A stretch of DNA of 64,000 nucleotides from Chitinophaga sp. MM2321 (GTDB taxonomy: Bacteria > Bacteroidota > Bacteroidia > Chitinophagales > Chitinophagaceae): assembly GCF_964033635.1 (NCBI RefSeq), contig NZ_OZ035533.1, positions 2,666,001 through 2,730,000 of the forward strand, in the 5' to 3' direction. A program made the translations under genes and the position numbers. The notes beneath the pieces are model-generated. The model was given only the letters and a program-made list of their open reading frames with translations, was not told the origin of the DNA and made no database searches. Below are positions 37,301 to 45,779 of the stretch, piece by piece (position 1 is the first letter of the stretch; each line of letters begins with the position of its first letter).

Positions 37301-37490
37301 GCTTCCGGAAGCGATGTTGAAAAGGGCTTCGCTCACTAATGTCAGGATTTTCCTGGATGTACAGAATGGGTTTACCTTCTTCGGCGGACCGAAAGGTGCT
37401 GATCCGGAAGCGGGTATTAGTGCCCAGGCACAAAATAACAACACCAGCACCAGTAAAATATTTTCCATTGGCATTAACGTGGGCCTGTAA
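34359..37490 (+). CDS. SusC/RagA TonB-dependent outer-membrane transporter
   Basis: The protein has 1043 residues from the ATG at 34359 (MKKKLLFFLTFLIYYC signal); an earlier ATG at 34335 is possible. It has a carboxypeptidase-regulatory-like domain (SGTVVDANNGMPVPGVAVRE), the SusC box LNEVVITAYGNTKKEAFTGTA, plug motifs (IRIRGIGSYNASNDPLILLD, ILKDASSTSIYGSRAANGII) and a barrel ending IFSIGINVGL. It lacks an STN domain, so it is not a sensor for an ECF/FecR pair. The susD gene follows after 22 bp. No glycoside hydrolase is nearby, so the ligand (glycan, peptide or other) is unknown. Confidence 0.95.
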   Translation: MKKKLLFFLTFLIYYCAGVSAQSRTVSGTVVDANNGMPVPGVAVRETGTAKAVPTDNKGHFSISVSNDATLLFNYIGYEPQQINVSNQDNITVRLQNKDKQLNEVVITAYGNTKKEAFTGTAAVISNEKFKDLQVSTITGVLQGNASGVLAVSSTGQPGESPTIRIRGIGSYNASNDPLILLDGTPYTGDINSINPGDVETVTILKDASSTSIYGSRAANGIIQITTKKGSGKSKFEFSGLTGFSKRAVKEYKTLNASQYYELAWEALRNDAVDNPALLTQFNLPTAEAYATNQVVPRLVYNPFNVAQPVGLDGKLDAGAKLLWNDNWMDEMTHTGIRNDLNMNVSGSDAANTIRYYLSGGYIHDQGILKESDFKRYSGRVKVDATPARWLQLGINSSLAYSNQNYPYQGNGAGSSGIAFARSIAPIYPVYLRNWTNGNYVLDGTGNKIFDYGNNSAEQGVLRPAAENRLFNQGQNPAGTNSINPVTYERLTANGIAYAGLNLFDGLTFRSQYSMDYNQVDNNLFWNPFYGDGTTSGGYSFRGITLLYAQNFSNAFTYDKKLGSIHHINVVAGMEAFKQVSELTSAERSGFTYPSPTQPSYGTTSKAGGTKDIFRLQSYFGRAGYDIADKYHLSLSLRTDGSTRFAKDARWGVFYAAGASWNLDKEKFMENVDFLSQLKLKASYGTSGNQSLTGSFPYLGTYTAGANVGGASGSIINTIANPDLSWETQKQLDMGVEFGVLKDKITGSFVYFDRRSASLLFERPLPGSTGINSISDNVGGVKNYGFEIELNTVNIRRKNLEWRTSFNVTKLKNVITDVAPGTNQKLGGSWYEWYMQEYAGVDPTDGKPTWYMDDAANAGSKITTKKYSEATRYYLGSQLSDYTGGITNFVKYKNFDLTVLASFAIGGNFYNADYGGLMGGMVSLGSNSSTDLLNRWQSASNPGNGMVPKLITTVDNGNYSSTRFLYDQTYMRVRNITLGYRLPEAMLKRASLTNVRIFLDVQNGFTFFGGPKGADPEAGISAQAQNNNTSTSKIFSIGINVGL

Positions 37491-37512
37491 AACTTTTAAA
37501 TGCTGATTAATC

Positions 37513-39015
37513 ATGAAACTATATAAAGTTATTGCGCTTATAGGTGTGAGTCTCGTTATGCTGACATCCTGCAAAAAGGAGTTCCTGGATGCCCCCAAAC
37601 CTGAGAACGGGACCTTAACGGATAATATCATTTTTTCTACCAAAGCGGGTGCTGAGAATGCGTTGACAGGGATCTACTGGATCTTCCGTTCAGAAAATTA
37701 TAATGGCTATTATGGTTATCCGAATAATTCCGGTAACCTGACCAACAGAGGGCTGCAAACAAGCATGTTCTTTTTTGAAGTGCGGGGTAATGATCTGTTT
37801 GATGGATATGGCAGCTGGTGGGAATCTGAAGGCGCCTGGGAAGAAAGTTCTTATGGACGCATTCAAACCGGCAGCCGCACCCAACAGATCTGGGATATGT
37901 TTTACAAAGCGATCAACAATGCCAATGCAGTTATAAAATATGCCCCTGAAGTTGCGGGTACTTCCGATGCAGAAAAAGAAGCACTGATAGCCGAAGCAAA
38001 AGCGATCAGGGCATATTCTTATTTTTGGTTGGCAAGGGCTTATCAGTTTACCTATGCAAAAAATCCTGATGCACCGGGTGTTCCTCTTTATACAGAACCG
38101 GCTTCCAAGCAAAGTGAGGGTAATCCGAGGGCGTCGTTAAAAGAAATTTACGCACTCATTGTGGCAGACCTGGATGAAGCGGTTGCCAAACTACCAGTTA
38201 CCAGTGTAGATAAATACCGTATCAATAAAAACGTGGCAGCAGGCATCCTGGCGGAAGTATACCAGGAACTGGCCATGGCAGACAATACACTTTGGCAGAA
38301 GGCGATAGATAATGCAAAAGCCGCGCGTGCAGGCAATCCATTAATGAGCAATGCCAGTTATGCAGCAGGTTTTAATGATATCAGCAACCAGGAATGGTTA
38401 TGGGGATTTCCGGTTCCTGAAGATCAAAGCCTGACGTATTATTCTCAGTTTGGGTATATGGATCAGCAAGGCGGTTATTACCGGAATATATTCGTGAACA
38501 GCGACTTTGTAGACCAGTTCAGTGCAACGGATACCAGGAAGTCCTTATTCACCTTTAACGGGGTGAATCCCGCAGCGCCGGCCCGCACCTATGCTACCCG
38601 GAAATACAGGTCGAGACTCGCTACTTCCATTACCGGCGATATTCTTGTGATGCGCTCGGCAGAAATGTATTTAATTGAAGCAGAAGCACTGGCACAGCAA
38701 AAGAAAATACCTGAATCGATTGACGTATTATTTGAACTACAAAGTTTTCGTGACCCGGCTGCTGTTAAACCAGCCGCCAACATTACACAGGCTGACCTGA
38801 TCAAAATCATCCTGCTGGAACGCCGCAAAGAAATGTATGGAGAAATTGGTGTGCAGTTTTTTGATCTGAAACGCTACCAGCTGCCGTTGGAGAGAACAGG
38901 TAACCACCCCTATTTATTGACCATTCCGGCAAATGACCCCAGGTGGTTAATACAACTTCCTATCAGCGAAATAGATGCTAATAAAAACATTGCTCCGGCT
39001 GATCAGAATCCATAA
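37513..39015 (+). CDS. SusD/RagB-family nutrient-binding lipoprotein
   Basis: The protein has 500 residues. The lipobox (LVMLTSCKKE) predicts outer-membrane anchoring. SusD features are the helical core AEAKAIRAYSYFWLARAYQF, RSAEMYLIEAEALAQQ, and LLERRKEMYGEIGVQFFDLKRYQ followed by a proline-rich end (LPISEIDANKNIAPADQNP). It is the binding partner of the preceding SusC-like channel. A terminator follows at once, so the pair is a two-gene unit. Confidence 0.95.
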   Translation: MKLYKVIALIGVSLVMLTSCKKEFLDAPKPENGTLTDNIIFSTKAGAENALTGIYWIFRSENYNGYYGYPNNSGNLTNRGLQTSMFFFEVRGNDLFDGYGSWWESEGAWEESSYGRIQTGSRTQQIWDMFYKAINNANAVIKYAPEVAGTSDAEKEALIAEAKAIRAYSYFWLARAYQFTYAKNPDAPGVPLYTEPASKQSEGNPRASLKEIYALIVADLDEAVAKLPVTSVDKYRINKNVAAGILAEVYQELAMADNTLWQKAIDNAKAARAGNPLMSNASYAAGFNDISNQEWLWGFPVPEDQSLTYYSQFGYMDQQGGYYRNIFVNSDFVDQFSATDTRKSLFTFNGVNPAAPARTYATRKYRSRLATSITGDILVMRSAEMYLIEAEALAQQKKIPESIDVLFELQSFRDPAAVKPAANITQADLIKIILLERRKEMYGEIGVQFFDLKRYQLPLERTGNHPYLLTIPANDPRWLIQLPISEIDANKNIAPADQNP

Positions 39016-39040
39016 AAGCGTATTTCATTAACCAGCAATA

Positions 39041-39076
39041 AAAAAAACAGGCATCATAAAAATGCCTGTTTTTTTT
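39041..39076. terminator. Terminator after the second SusC/SusD pair
   Basis: A 14-bp stem (39041-39054 with 39062-39075) has an A tract on one arm and at least eight T on the other, so it would work on either strand. Confidence 0.88.
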
Positions 39077-39223
39077 ATGTCACTTTTTACTTTATCGTTT
39101 TCAGTATTTCCTGTGATTCGCTGATCATAACAGGAACGGCTATATTATGTGACCCACTTATAAGGGCGCAATTAACCCGTATAAATGTCGCGTTTACACC
39201 GCTTCCAGATAAATTTTGCAAAG

Positions 39224-39231
39224 TATGTTTG
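39224..39231 (+). promoter_or_regulatory. Putative -7 box upstream of the DUF1801 gene
   Basis: TATGTTTG fits TAnnTTTG and lies 38 bp before the ATG at 39270. The -33 region is not a good match, so the site is tentative. It supports the internal ATG over the ATG at 39216, which lies upstream of this box. Confidence 0.4.
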
Positions 39232-39269
39232 TACTGTTGAAAACAAGTATCATCATAAATACAAAAAAC

Positions 39270-39614
39270 ATGAACCAGGAAGTTACACAGTACATTCAAT
39301 CAAAGCAGGACTGGCAGATAAAAGTATGCGAATTGCTTCGAAAAATGATCCTCAAAACCATTCCGGGTGTTGAAGAGCGGATACAATATGGCAAGCCCCA
39401 TTACCTGAAGAACGGGCACTATGCATGTGTGATCAGCGTGGCAAAGGATAAGGTATCTTTTATGATCTTTAACGCCACCGCCCTGGAAGAGATCAAAGGG
39501 TTTTTCAAATCTATGTCTGGTCCGGAAAGAAAGACAGCTACTATCCTCCAGGATCAAAAGGTGGATTATGATTTGCTGTCATCGCTTTTAAAGCAGGCCA
39601 CAGCAGCATTGTAG
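39270..39614 (+). CDS. DUF1801-domain protein
   Basis: The protein has 114 residues and is soluble with no signal peptide. It has the DUF1801/YdhG-like pattern: a helical start (KVCELLRKMILKTIPGVEE), then IQYGKPHYLKNGHYACVISVAKDKVSFMIF and a C-terminal helical part. The family has a small alpha-beta fold of unknown biochemical role. I use the ATG at 39270 because residues before it do not belong to the family and a likely promoter box lies between the two ATGs. The gene appears to be transcribed alone. Confidence 0.8.
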   Translation: MNQEVTQYIQSKQDWQIKVCELLRKMILKTIPGVEERIQYGKPHYLKNGHYACVISVAKDKVSFMIFNATALEEIKGFFKSMSGPERKTATILQDQKVDYDLLSSLLKQATAAL

Positions 39615-39783
39615 TAGCATATTGGCCGGATGGGTGTTCTTCGCTCCGGGACCTACCGTAGCGAAGTCCTCCCTTTAAAACCCTGGCCTTCTTTTTTTAT
39701 TCCCGATAATTAACCTAAACTTGTTCTGAGAAAGTTGACTACTTCCTGGAAGATATCAGTTCATGCTTATAAAGAACACCAAA

Positions 39784-40743
39784 ATGAAAAAGGCGCTGCT
39801 GCTTTTCATCTGCTTCATTTTAACTTTCTTTGCCGCCACTGCCCGGCAGGCGCCTCCGGATACCGTTAAAACCGGCATCTACATTACCAGTATACATGAT
39901 ATTGATTTCAAGCAAAGTGAGTATATGGTCAACATGTGGTTGTGGCTGACCTATAAAAATAAAGACTTCGATTTTTTACAGAACCTGGAAATCCCTTCGG
40001 CCAAAACATTCACCAGGTCCTATTCCACCATAGATACTTCCAATGGCCACACCTATATCCTGATGAAGCTGCAATGCACGATGAAAGATTCCTGGAAGAT
40101 AAATAACTTCCCTTTCGACCGTCAGAAGTTAAGGCTCTCCATTGAAAACTCACAATTTGATTCAAAGGCCCTCGTTTTTTCAACGGATACGCTTGGGATA
40201 CATTATGATCCCCGCTTCACTTTAAGGGGATGGAATATTGATAGCTTTGTTGTATCAACCGGTGTAAAAGCCTATGAGACTACGTTTGGCGATCCCGGTC
40301 TGGATCAGCCGCATACGGAGTATAGCTCATTCAGGGTAAGAATAGATATTGGGAGAGATGCCGGCCAGTTATTCTGGAAGATGTTCCTGGGCATGTATGT
40401 TTCCTTCCTGATCTCCTACATTTGTTTTTATATTCATGCAGATAATATTGACTCCCGGTTCGGCCTCGGTGTAGGCTCCCTGTTTGCCGCCATCGGTAAT
40501 AAATACATTATTGATTCTTCGCTGCCGGATTCTACTTCTTTCACGCTGGTGGATACCCTGCATGGTATTACCCTGTTTTTCATTTTTGCGGTGATTACCT
40601 CTTCCGCCTATTCTCTTAAACTCATTAAAGATAATAAGGTGCAGCAAGCTAAAAAGATGGACATGGTACTTGCACAGGTAGTGCTGATAATTTATGTTTT
40701 GCTGAATGTCTACTTTATAACCCAGGCAAAAAATGGTGGATGA
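39784..40743 (+). CDS. Prokaryotic pentameric ligand-gated ion channel homologue (Cys-loop superfamily)
   Basis: The protein has 319 residues from the ATG at 39784 (signal peptide KKALLLFICFILTFFAATA); an ATG at 39763 is possible. The periplasmic beta-sandwich ligand domain (about 25-200) contains KINNFPFDRQKLRLSIEN, the counterpart of the Cys-loop FPFD motif without its cysteines, as in other bacterial members. Four membrane helices follow: M1 LFWKMFLGMYVSFLISYICF, M2 around FGLGVGSLFAAIGNKYII, M3 ITLFFIFAVITSSAYSL, and M4 near the C-terminus (VLAQVVLIIYVLLNVYFI). By family it is an inner-membrane channel opened by a ligand or protons. Ligand and ion selectivity cannot be read here. Confidence 0.88.
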   Translation: MKKALLLFICFILTFFAATARQAPPDTVKTGIYITSIHDIDFKQSEYMVNMWLWLTYKNKDFDFLQNLEIPSAKTFTRSYSTIDTSNGHTYILMKLQCTMKDSWKINNFPFDRQKLRLSIENSQFDSKALVFSTDTLGIHYDPRFTLRGWNIDSFVVSTGVKAYETTFGDPGLDQPHTEYSSFRVRIDIGRDAGQLFWKMFLGMYVSFLISYICFYIHADNIDSRFGLGVGSLFAAIGNKYIIDSSLPDSTSFTLVDTLHGITLFFIFAVITSSAYSLKLIKDNKVQQAKKMDMVLAQVVLIIYVLLNVYFITQAKNGG

Positions 40744-40808
40744 TCTCCCCTATCCTCTTCTTAAAATAAAAAATTTCTTCAATAGCAGCATAATGATCAC
40801 TTTATTAT

Positions 40809-40844
40809 AACTAAATTTTTAGTTTACAAACTAATTATTTAGTT
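40809..40844. promoter_or_regulatory. Four alternating half-sites upstream of the TPR gene
   Basis: AACTAAAT (40809-40816), TTAGTTT (40819-40825), AAACTAA (40828-40834) and ATTTAGTT (40837-40844) form an inner perfect palindrome nested in an outer one. The block ends 21 bp before the start codon of the TPR gene, a position suited to repression by a dimeric regulator (TetR, MarR or HxlR type by general shape). No such regulator gene is nearby. Confidence 0.5.
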
Positions 40845-40865
40845 TTATAGTAAATAATCCAGGTT

Positions 40866-41999
40866 ATGCGAAACATTATCGGACTTATCCTGCTACTGTT
40901 AGTATCATGTACAGCCTATACACAATCAACGGTAGACAGAAACAAGGTAATTGAATATTTGCAGGATCAACAGTATGAGGAGGCCATCGCCTACCTGCGT
41001 CCGGCGATAAATGATAAAGACGCGCGGGAAGTAGCTTTGCTCGCTTACACTTTTTACCTGTCCGGCAAAATAGCGGAAGCTGCCGACAACTATGAAAAAG
41101 TGTTGCAACTCGACAGTAACCATATACCGGCGCACCAGTACCTGGCCTCCATCAGGATGCAACAGAACGAATACCAGCCGGCACTGGTACATTATCAGCG
41201 CATAGTACAACTGCGTCCGCAAAATGCTGCTGCCTGGAAGCAACTCAGCTTTGCCGCATTTACAGCACAGCAGTCTGACTCCGGCTTCGCCTGGTTAAAT
41301 AAAACATACGCATTGAATCCCGCCGATCCGAAAGTAGTGTCCCGGCTGGCAGAAGAATGGCTGGAAAGGAAGAATTTCGCATTGGCAGACTCACTGGTCA
41401 AAGTCTATCTCGCTGTAGATTCCCTGCAAAAAGATGTACTGATGACTGCGGCCAGAACTTCCTTCTTTAAAAAGGAATATCCCCGTACGATGGCTATCGG
41501 GGAGCAACTGAAAGCGCAGGGAGTCGCCTCTCCTAACACCTTTATCTATATAGTGGCAGCCTGTTATACCCTGAAAAAATATACAGACTGTATCTCCTTT
41601 TATGAATACCTGCTTCTAAGCAATACAGCCTCCGAGAGTATCACCTATTATACCGCTCTCGCCTATACGGCGTTGAAGAAGTACACAGAAAGCAATGAAC
41701 TACTGCACATATGTATTGATCTGGCTAAATCCTCCAGCCTGGAGAACTACTATAGCAGTGCTTCCGTTAATTATGAAAACCTGCAACAATTCAAACCGGC
41801 AGTTGCTTGTCTTGATACCGCCTATTATCTTTCTCACCGGCCCATAAGACAGTATAGCATCGGCAGGATCTATGAAACCGGCTATAAAAATGAAGCGGCT
41901 GCCATGAAATATTACAAGCGGTACATGCGGTTGTATAAGCCTGGCTCGCCCGAAGAAAAGGATATCTATCAGTACCTGAAAACAAGAGTGAAAAAATAA
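40866..41999 (+). CDS. Tetratricopeptide-repeat lipoprotein
   Basis: The protein has 377 residues. The N-terminus has a signal sequence with a lipobox (LLLVSC, Cys15), so it is probably a lipid-anchored periplasmic or outer-membrane protein. The rest is a TPR solenoid: helix pairs such as DQQYEEAIAYLRPAI, GKIAEAADNYEKVLQLDSNH, NEYQPALVHYQRIVQLRPQN and QSDSGFAWLNKTYALNPADP, at about 34-residue steps. TPR proteins are scaffolds, so no reaction is implied. It lies 122 bp after the ion channel gene on the same strand, but the palindrome block between them suggests its own promoter. Confidence 0.82.
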   Translation: MRNIIGLILLLLVSCTAYTQSTVDRNKVIEYLQDQQYEEAIAYLRPAINDKDAREVALLAYTFYLSGKIAEAADNYEKVLQLDSNHIPAHQYLASIRMQQNEYQPALVHYQRIVQLRPQNAAAWKQLSFAAFTAQQSDSGFAWLNKTYALNPADPKVVSRLAEEWLERKNFALADSLVKVYLAVDSLQKDVLMTAARTSFFKKEYPRTMAIGEQLKAQGVASPNTFIYIVAACYTLKKYTDCISFYEYLLLSNTASESITYYTALAYTALKKYTESNELLHICIDLAKSSSLENYYSSASVNYENLQQFKPAVACLDTAYYLSHRPIRQYSIGRIYETGYKNEAAAMKYYKRYMRLYKPGSPEEKDIYQYLKTRVKK

Positions 42000-42702
42000 T
42001 CACGGCTAATAAATAACCACGCAACCCCTATCCCCATTCTCCTTCTCAACAATATTCCCAACTAATAAAGAAACGGGGGAGCAAAAAATCATGCCCCTAC
42101 AAAACCTAGAAATGGTTTTTATAACGTAGATTATGGAGCAGAAATAAAGATCAATCTGTGCAGGTTTTAAACTTGCCAAGTGAAAAGCTCCTTATCATCA
42201 GGAAATAAAATACCTATTCAGGCGCTTTAACTTTATTTTATCCAATCTGTTACCCATGTTATTAAAGCATTTTTTTTTGTTATTTTATCGGAAGTTTTTT
42301 CTTCCACGCGATAGTAATTTCACAGTAATGAATGATATTATTTCACTATTAGCATATGTGTAGAATTACTGATGCATCAAATTCATACAAGGGTATATTT
42401 AGCGAAATAAAATTTTAAGATTCCACTTATGGTCATATAACACCAGTAGCATTATCAATAATGGTCAGGGATTGTCATACCGTTACCAGGTGCGTTTTTG
42501 CCTGGATGGAAGAATAATGCCACCCGCCCAAAAAGATCAACCAAATCACAACAGGAATAAAGGGATAGCCGGAATCCGGACATGAGAAATGCGTGCTATT
42601 TCAAACATGCACCTCTTTCTTGCTCCGGTTCTTATGTCGTATTGCTCAACATTAATGAAGCGTCGAATTTCACGATTATTAAATTAAAACAAACCGCCTA
42701 CC
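42000..42702. other. Intergenic region upstream of the large PUL-like operon
   Basis: About 700 bp with no convincing gene. It should hold the promoter of the twelve-gene operon and the site for its regulator. I saw no exact TAnnTTTG box and no strong hairpin; the stretch is AT-rich with several T runs. Confidence 0.5.
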
Positions 42703-45700
42703 ATGTTAAAAGAAAGATTTGTTTTTTATCAACCAGGGATAAAAGTTTTCCTGATATCCTTTTTATTGTTCCTATCTTTTAATGTTTATGCACAGGAAAA
42801 AGTTACCATTACAGGTACCGTTATATCAGATACCAATGAACCACTACCGGGCGCCTCTGTAAAAGTAACAGGCGAGTCTACCGGTACTGTTACACAAGCC
42901 AATGGAACTTTTACACTTCAGGTAAATAAAGGAGCTACGATCGTATTCTCTATTGTTGGTTACGAAGAAAAACGGATTACAGCAGGTAGTGGTGGCTCAA
43001 AGTTAACGATACAGCTTAGCTCCAGAACTTCCGCTTTAGATGAAGTGACCGTAGTTGGTTATGGTACGCAGCGGAAAGTAAATCTTACCGGTGCCGTGGC
43101 TTCTGTATCCAGTAAAACCCTGGGTACAAGTTCCGTTCCCAATGCTGCAAACCTTCTCCAGGGAAGGATAGCCGGTCTGGAAGTTGTACAACCAACCGGT
43201 AAGCCTGGCAATGATAATCCACTCCTCCGGGTCAGGGGAATGGGCTCTTTCGGCGCTTCCTCAGCACCGCTGGTTTTGATAGACGGTGTTTTGGGATCGC
43301 TATCCAATATTGCACCCAGTGATGTTGAGAGCGTAACTGTGCTGAAAGACGCAGCCTCCGCTTCTATCTATGGAGCAAGGGCCGCCAATGGTGTGATACT
43401 CCTTACAACAAAACGAGCAAACCTGGGCGCAGCCTCGCTTGAATATAAACTGGATATAGGTGTTCAACAAGCAACCCGCACGCTTGATCTGATCTGGAAT
43501 TCCGCAGAATATATGACGATGTACAATGCTGCCCGGTTGAGATCAGGAAAGACGGAAGTGTATACGCAGGCACAGATAGATGCTTATGCAAATGCAACGG
43601 ACAGGATTCAGTATCCGAATTATAACTGGCCCGAACACCTCTTCCAAACAGCAATGGCCTATAATCACTCCCTAAGCTTTTCCAAAGCAACTGAAACGAG
43701 TAAGTTCCGGTTCTCCCTGAACTATTCAGACCAGGGCGGTATCCTACCGGTTTATGCGGCAAAAAGGTATACGGCTAATTTAAATTATGAAAACCAGGTA
43801 TTGAAGAGGGTCAAAGTAGGTACGATTATCAATTTTAATAATATCAGTGCTATTGAGCCACAGGGTGGCGGCGCCGTTGACCAGATGAGAGGTATTTATA
43901 ACCGTACACCTTTGGCGATGCCCTTTTTACCGGACGGCAGAAAGTCATCAGGACGCGCTTATGACTCAGAAGCATTCAGTGTGTGGGCGCCCATCACGTA
44001 TACCAACGGTGACAACAGGATGAATACCTATTCTGCCAAGGCACAGGCCTATGTAATTGTTGATCTCCTCAAAGGCCTGCAGTGGGAAACCAAGGGCGCT
44101 TTTGGTTACGATAACTACTTTAGTAAGCTGCATACTTTTAGTACTCCCGGTGAGTATTATTATTATCAAAAATTACCCGGTGCAACAGATTATGCGGTTG
44201 ACCAATCTGTAGGTACACCCATCACGTTGGGTGTATACGACTATAGCACTACCTCCATTACGCCTACCCTCTATTCAACACTGAAGTATAATACCAAAAT
44301 CGGTGACCACGAAATTAATGCGATGGCGGGGTATGAACAACAGTCTAATAATTTCAGGGTCTTGTCCGGCAGCAGGATAACATTCCCAACAGCGGACCTG
44401 GCAGAATTAAATGCAGGTAGCCCTACTGGTCAGAATCTTGGCGGCACATCCACTGCTTGGGGGCTTCAGTCCTTCTTCGGACGGATAGGCTATGATTTCC
44501 GTGGTAAATATTTACTGGAAACCAATCTTCGCTATGATGGTACGTCACGTGTATATAAAGATCATCGCTGGGGCGTATTCCCCGCCGTGTCGGCCGGATG
44601 GAGAATTTCCGAAGAACGATTTTTGAAAGACAGACTGAGCTGGCTGGATAACCTGAAATTCCGTGGATCTTATGGATTGCTGGGGAACCAGGAGATCGGC
44701 CTCTATCCTTATCAGGACATTTTCAGCAATGCCAATTATTCTTATGGCAGTTCTGTTAGCCAGGGCGTTGCAGTTACCCGTATGACGGATAAGAATCTGC
44801 ACTGGGAACAAACCAAAATCCTTGACTTTGGTGTGGATGTAAACGGTTTTAATGGCCTCATCGGAGTAGTTTTCGACTGGTATAAAAAAGATGCCTTCGA
44901 TATCCTGGCAACACTGCCGGTTCCCGGAAGCCTCGGTTTATCCGGCCCCACTACTAATGATGGCGCGGTTCGCAATACGGGTATGGAACTGGCTATAACA
45001 CATAGCAATAATATCCGCAAACTGCACTATGATGTCAATTTCCAGATCGCCAGTAATAAAAATAAGGTCATGTCTATATTGACCCCTACCAAAGGAGCGA
45101 TCGAAGTTGGCCTGCCTTATAATTCATACTACATCTACGAATGGGACGGCATTTTCCAGAGCCAGGAAGAAATAGATAAATCACCCAAACAAAATAATAA
45201 TCCGAGACCCGGCGATCTGAAAATAAAGGACCAGAACGGCGATGGCATTGTAGACGCCAATGACCGGAAAAGTTATACCCGCTTCCCCAAGTATAATTAT
45301 TCATTGAACCTGAATTTTGCCTGGAAAGGTTTTTCATTAGCAGTTTTCTTACAGGCGGTCGAAGGCTCAACGTCTTTTTTGAATGCTGGCAACTGGACAT
45401 CCTTTCCCTTCCGCGAAGGTATTCCCCCAAGTGTTGAATACCGGAATGCCTGGACACCCGAAAACCACAGCAACACAATGCCTGCGGTACATGATTTCTC
45501 TTATGCAGGCGTATATGGATACACTTCAAGTTTTCTGCTAAAGAACAGTTCTTACATACGATTAAAGAACACTTACTTGTCCTATGCTTTACCTCAGCGT
45601 CTGTTGAAACCAATCAAAGCAAAAGAGCTGTCTGTATATGTTTCCGGCAGCAATTTATTAACGTTTACCAAATTTAAAGATGGTGACCCTGAGGGCCCCG

Positions 45701-45768
45701 AAGGCGCGGACCTGAATCAATTTCCCCAGCTACGCAGTTTCAATTTTGGTTTAAACGTTAAATTTTAA
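42703..45768 (+). CDS. SusC/RagA TonB-dependent transporter, first gene of the PUL-like operon
   Basis: The protein has 1021 residues. A signal sequence (VFLISFLLFLSFNVYAQ) is followed by the carboxypeptidase-regulatory-like domain (TGTVISDTNEPLPGASVKVT), the SusC box LDEVTVVGYGTQRKVNLTGAV, plug motifs (LRVRGMGSFGASSAPLVLID, VLKDAASASIYGARAANGVI) and a barrel ending SFNFGLNVKF. There is no STN domain, so it is probably controlled by the AraC gene at the other end of the locus rather than by an anti-sigma system. It begins a run of twelve same-strand genes. From context it imports an oligosaccharide produced at the surface. Confidence 0.96.
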   Translation: MLKERFVFYQPGIKVFLISFLLFLSFNVYAQEKVTITGTVISDTNEPLPGASVKVTGESTGTVTQANGTFTLQVNKGATIVFSIVGYEEKRITAGSGGSKLTIQLSSRTSALDEVTVVGYGTQRKVNLTGAVASVSSKTLGTSSVPNAANLLQGRIAGLEVVQPTGKPGNDNPLLRVRGMGSFGASSAPLVLIDGVLGSLSNIAPSDVESVTVLKDAASASIYGARAANGVILLTTKRANLGAASLEYKLDIGVQQATRTLDLIWNSAEYMTMYNAARLRSGKTEVYTQAQIDAYANATDRIQYPNYNWPEHLFQTAMAYNHSLSFSKATETSKFRFSLNYSDQGGILPVYAAKRYTANLNYENQVLKRVKVGTIINFNNISAIEPQGGGAVDQMRGIYNRTPLAMPFLPDGRKSSGRAYDSEAFSVWAPITYTNGDNRMNTYSAKAQAYVIVDLLKGLQWETKGAFGYDNYFSKLHTFSTPGEYYYYQKLPGATDYAVDQSVGTPITLGVYDYSTTSITPTLYSTLKYNTKIGDHEINAMAGYEQQSNNFRVLSGSRITFPTADLAELNAGSPTGQNLGGTSTAWGLQSFFGRIGYDFRGKYLLETNLRYDGTSRVYKDHRWGVFPAVSAGWRISEERFLKDRLSWLDNLKFRGSYGLLGNQEIGLYPYQDIFSNANYSYGSSVSQGVAVTRMTDKNLHWEQTKILDFGVDVNGFNGLIGVVFDWYKKDAFDILATLPVPGSLGLSGPTTNDGAVRNTGMELAITHSNNIRKLHYDVNFQIASNKNKVMSILTPTKGAIEVGLPYNSYYIYEWDGIFQSQEEIDKSPKQNNNPRPGDLKIKDQNGDGIVDANDRKSYTRFPKYNYSLNLNFAWKGFSLAVFLQAVEGSTSFLNAGNWTSFPFREGIPPSVEYRNAWTPENHSNTMPAVHDFSYAGVYGYTSSFLLKNSSYIRLKNTYLSYALPQRLLKPIKAKELSVYVSGSNLLTFTKFKDGDPEGPEGADLNQFPQLRSFNFGLNVKF

Positions 45769-45779
45769 ATATACGAACC

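Noticed and set aside
42582..42782. 66-codon plus-strand open frame before the third susC-like gene
   Set aside because: It overlaps the susC start in another frame and lacks any family feature.
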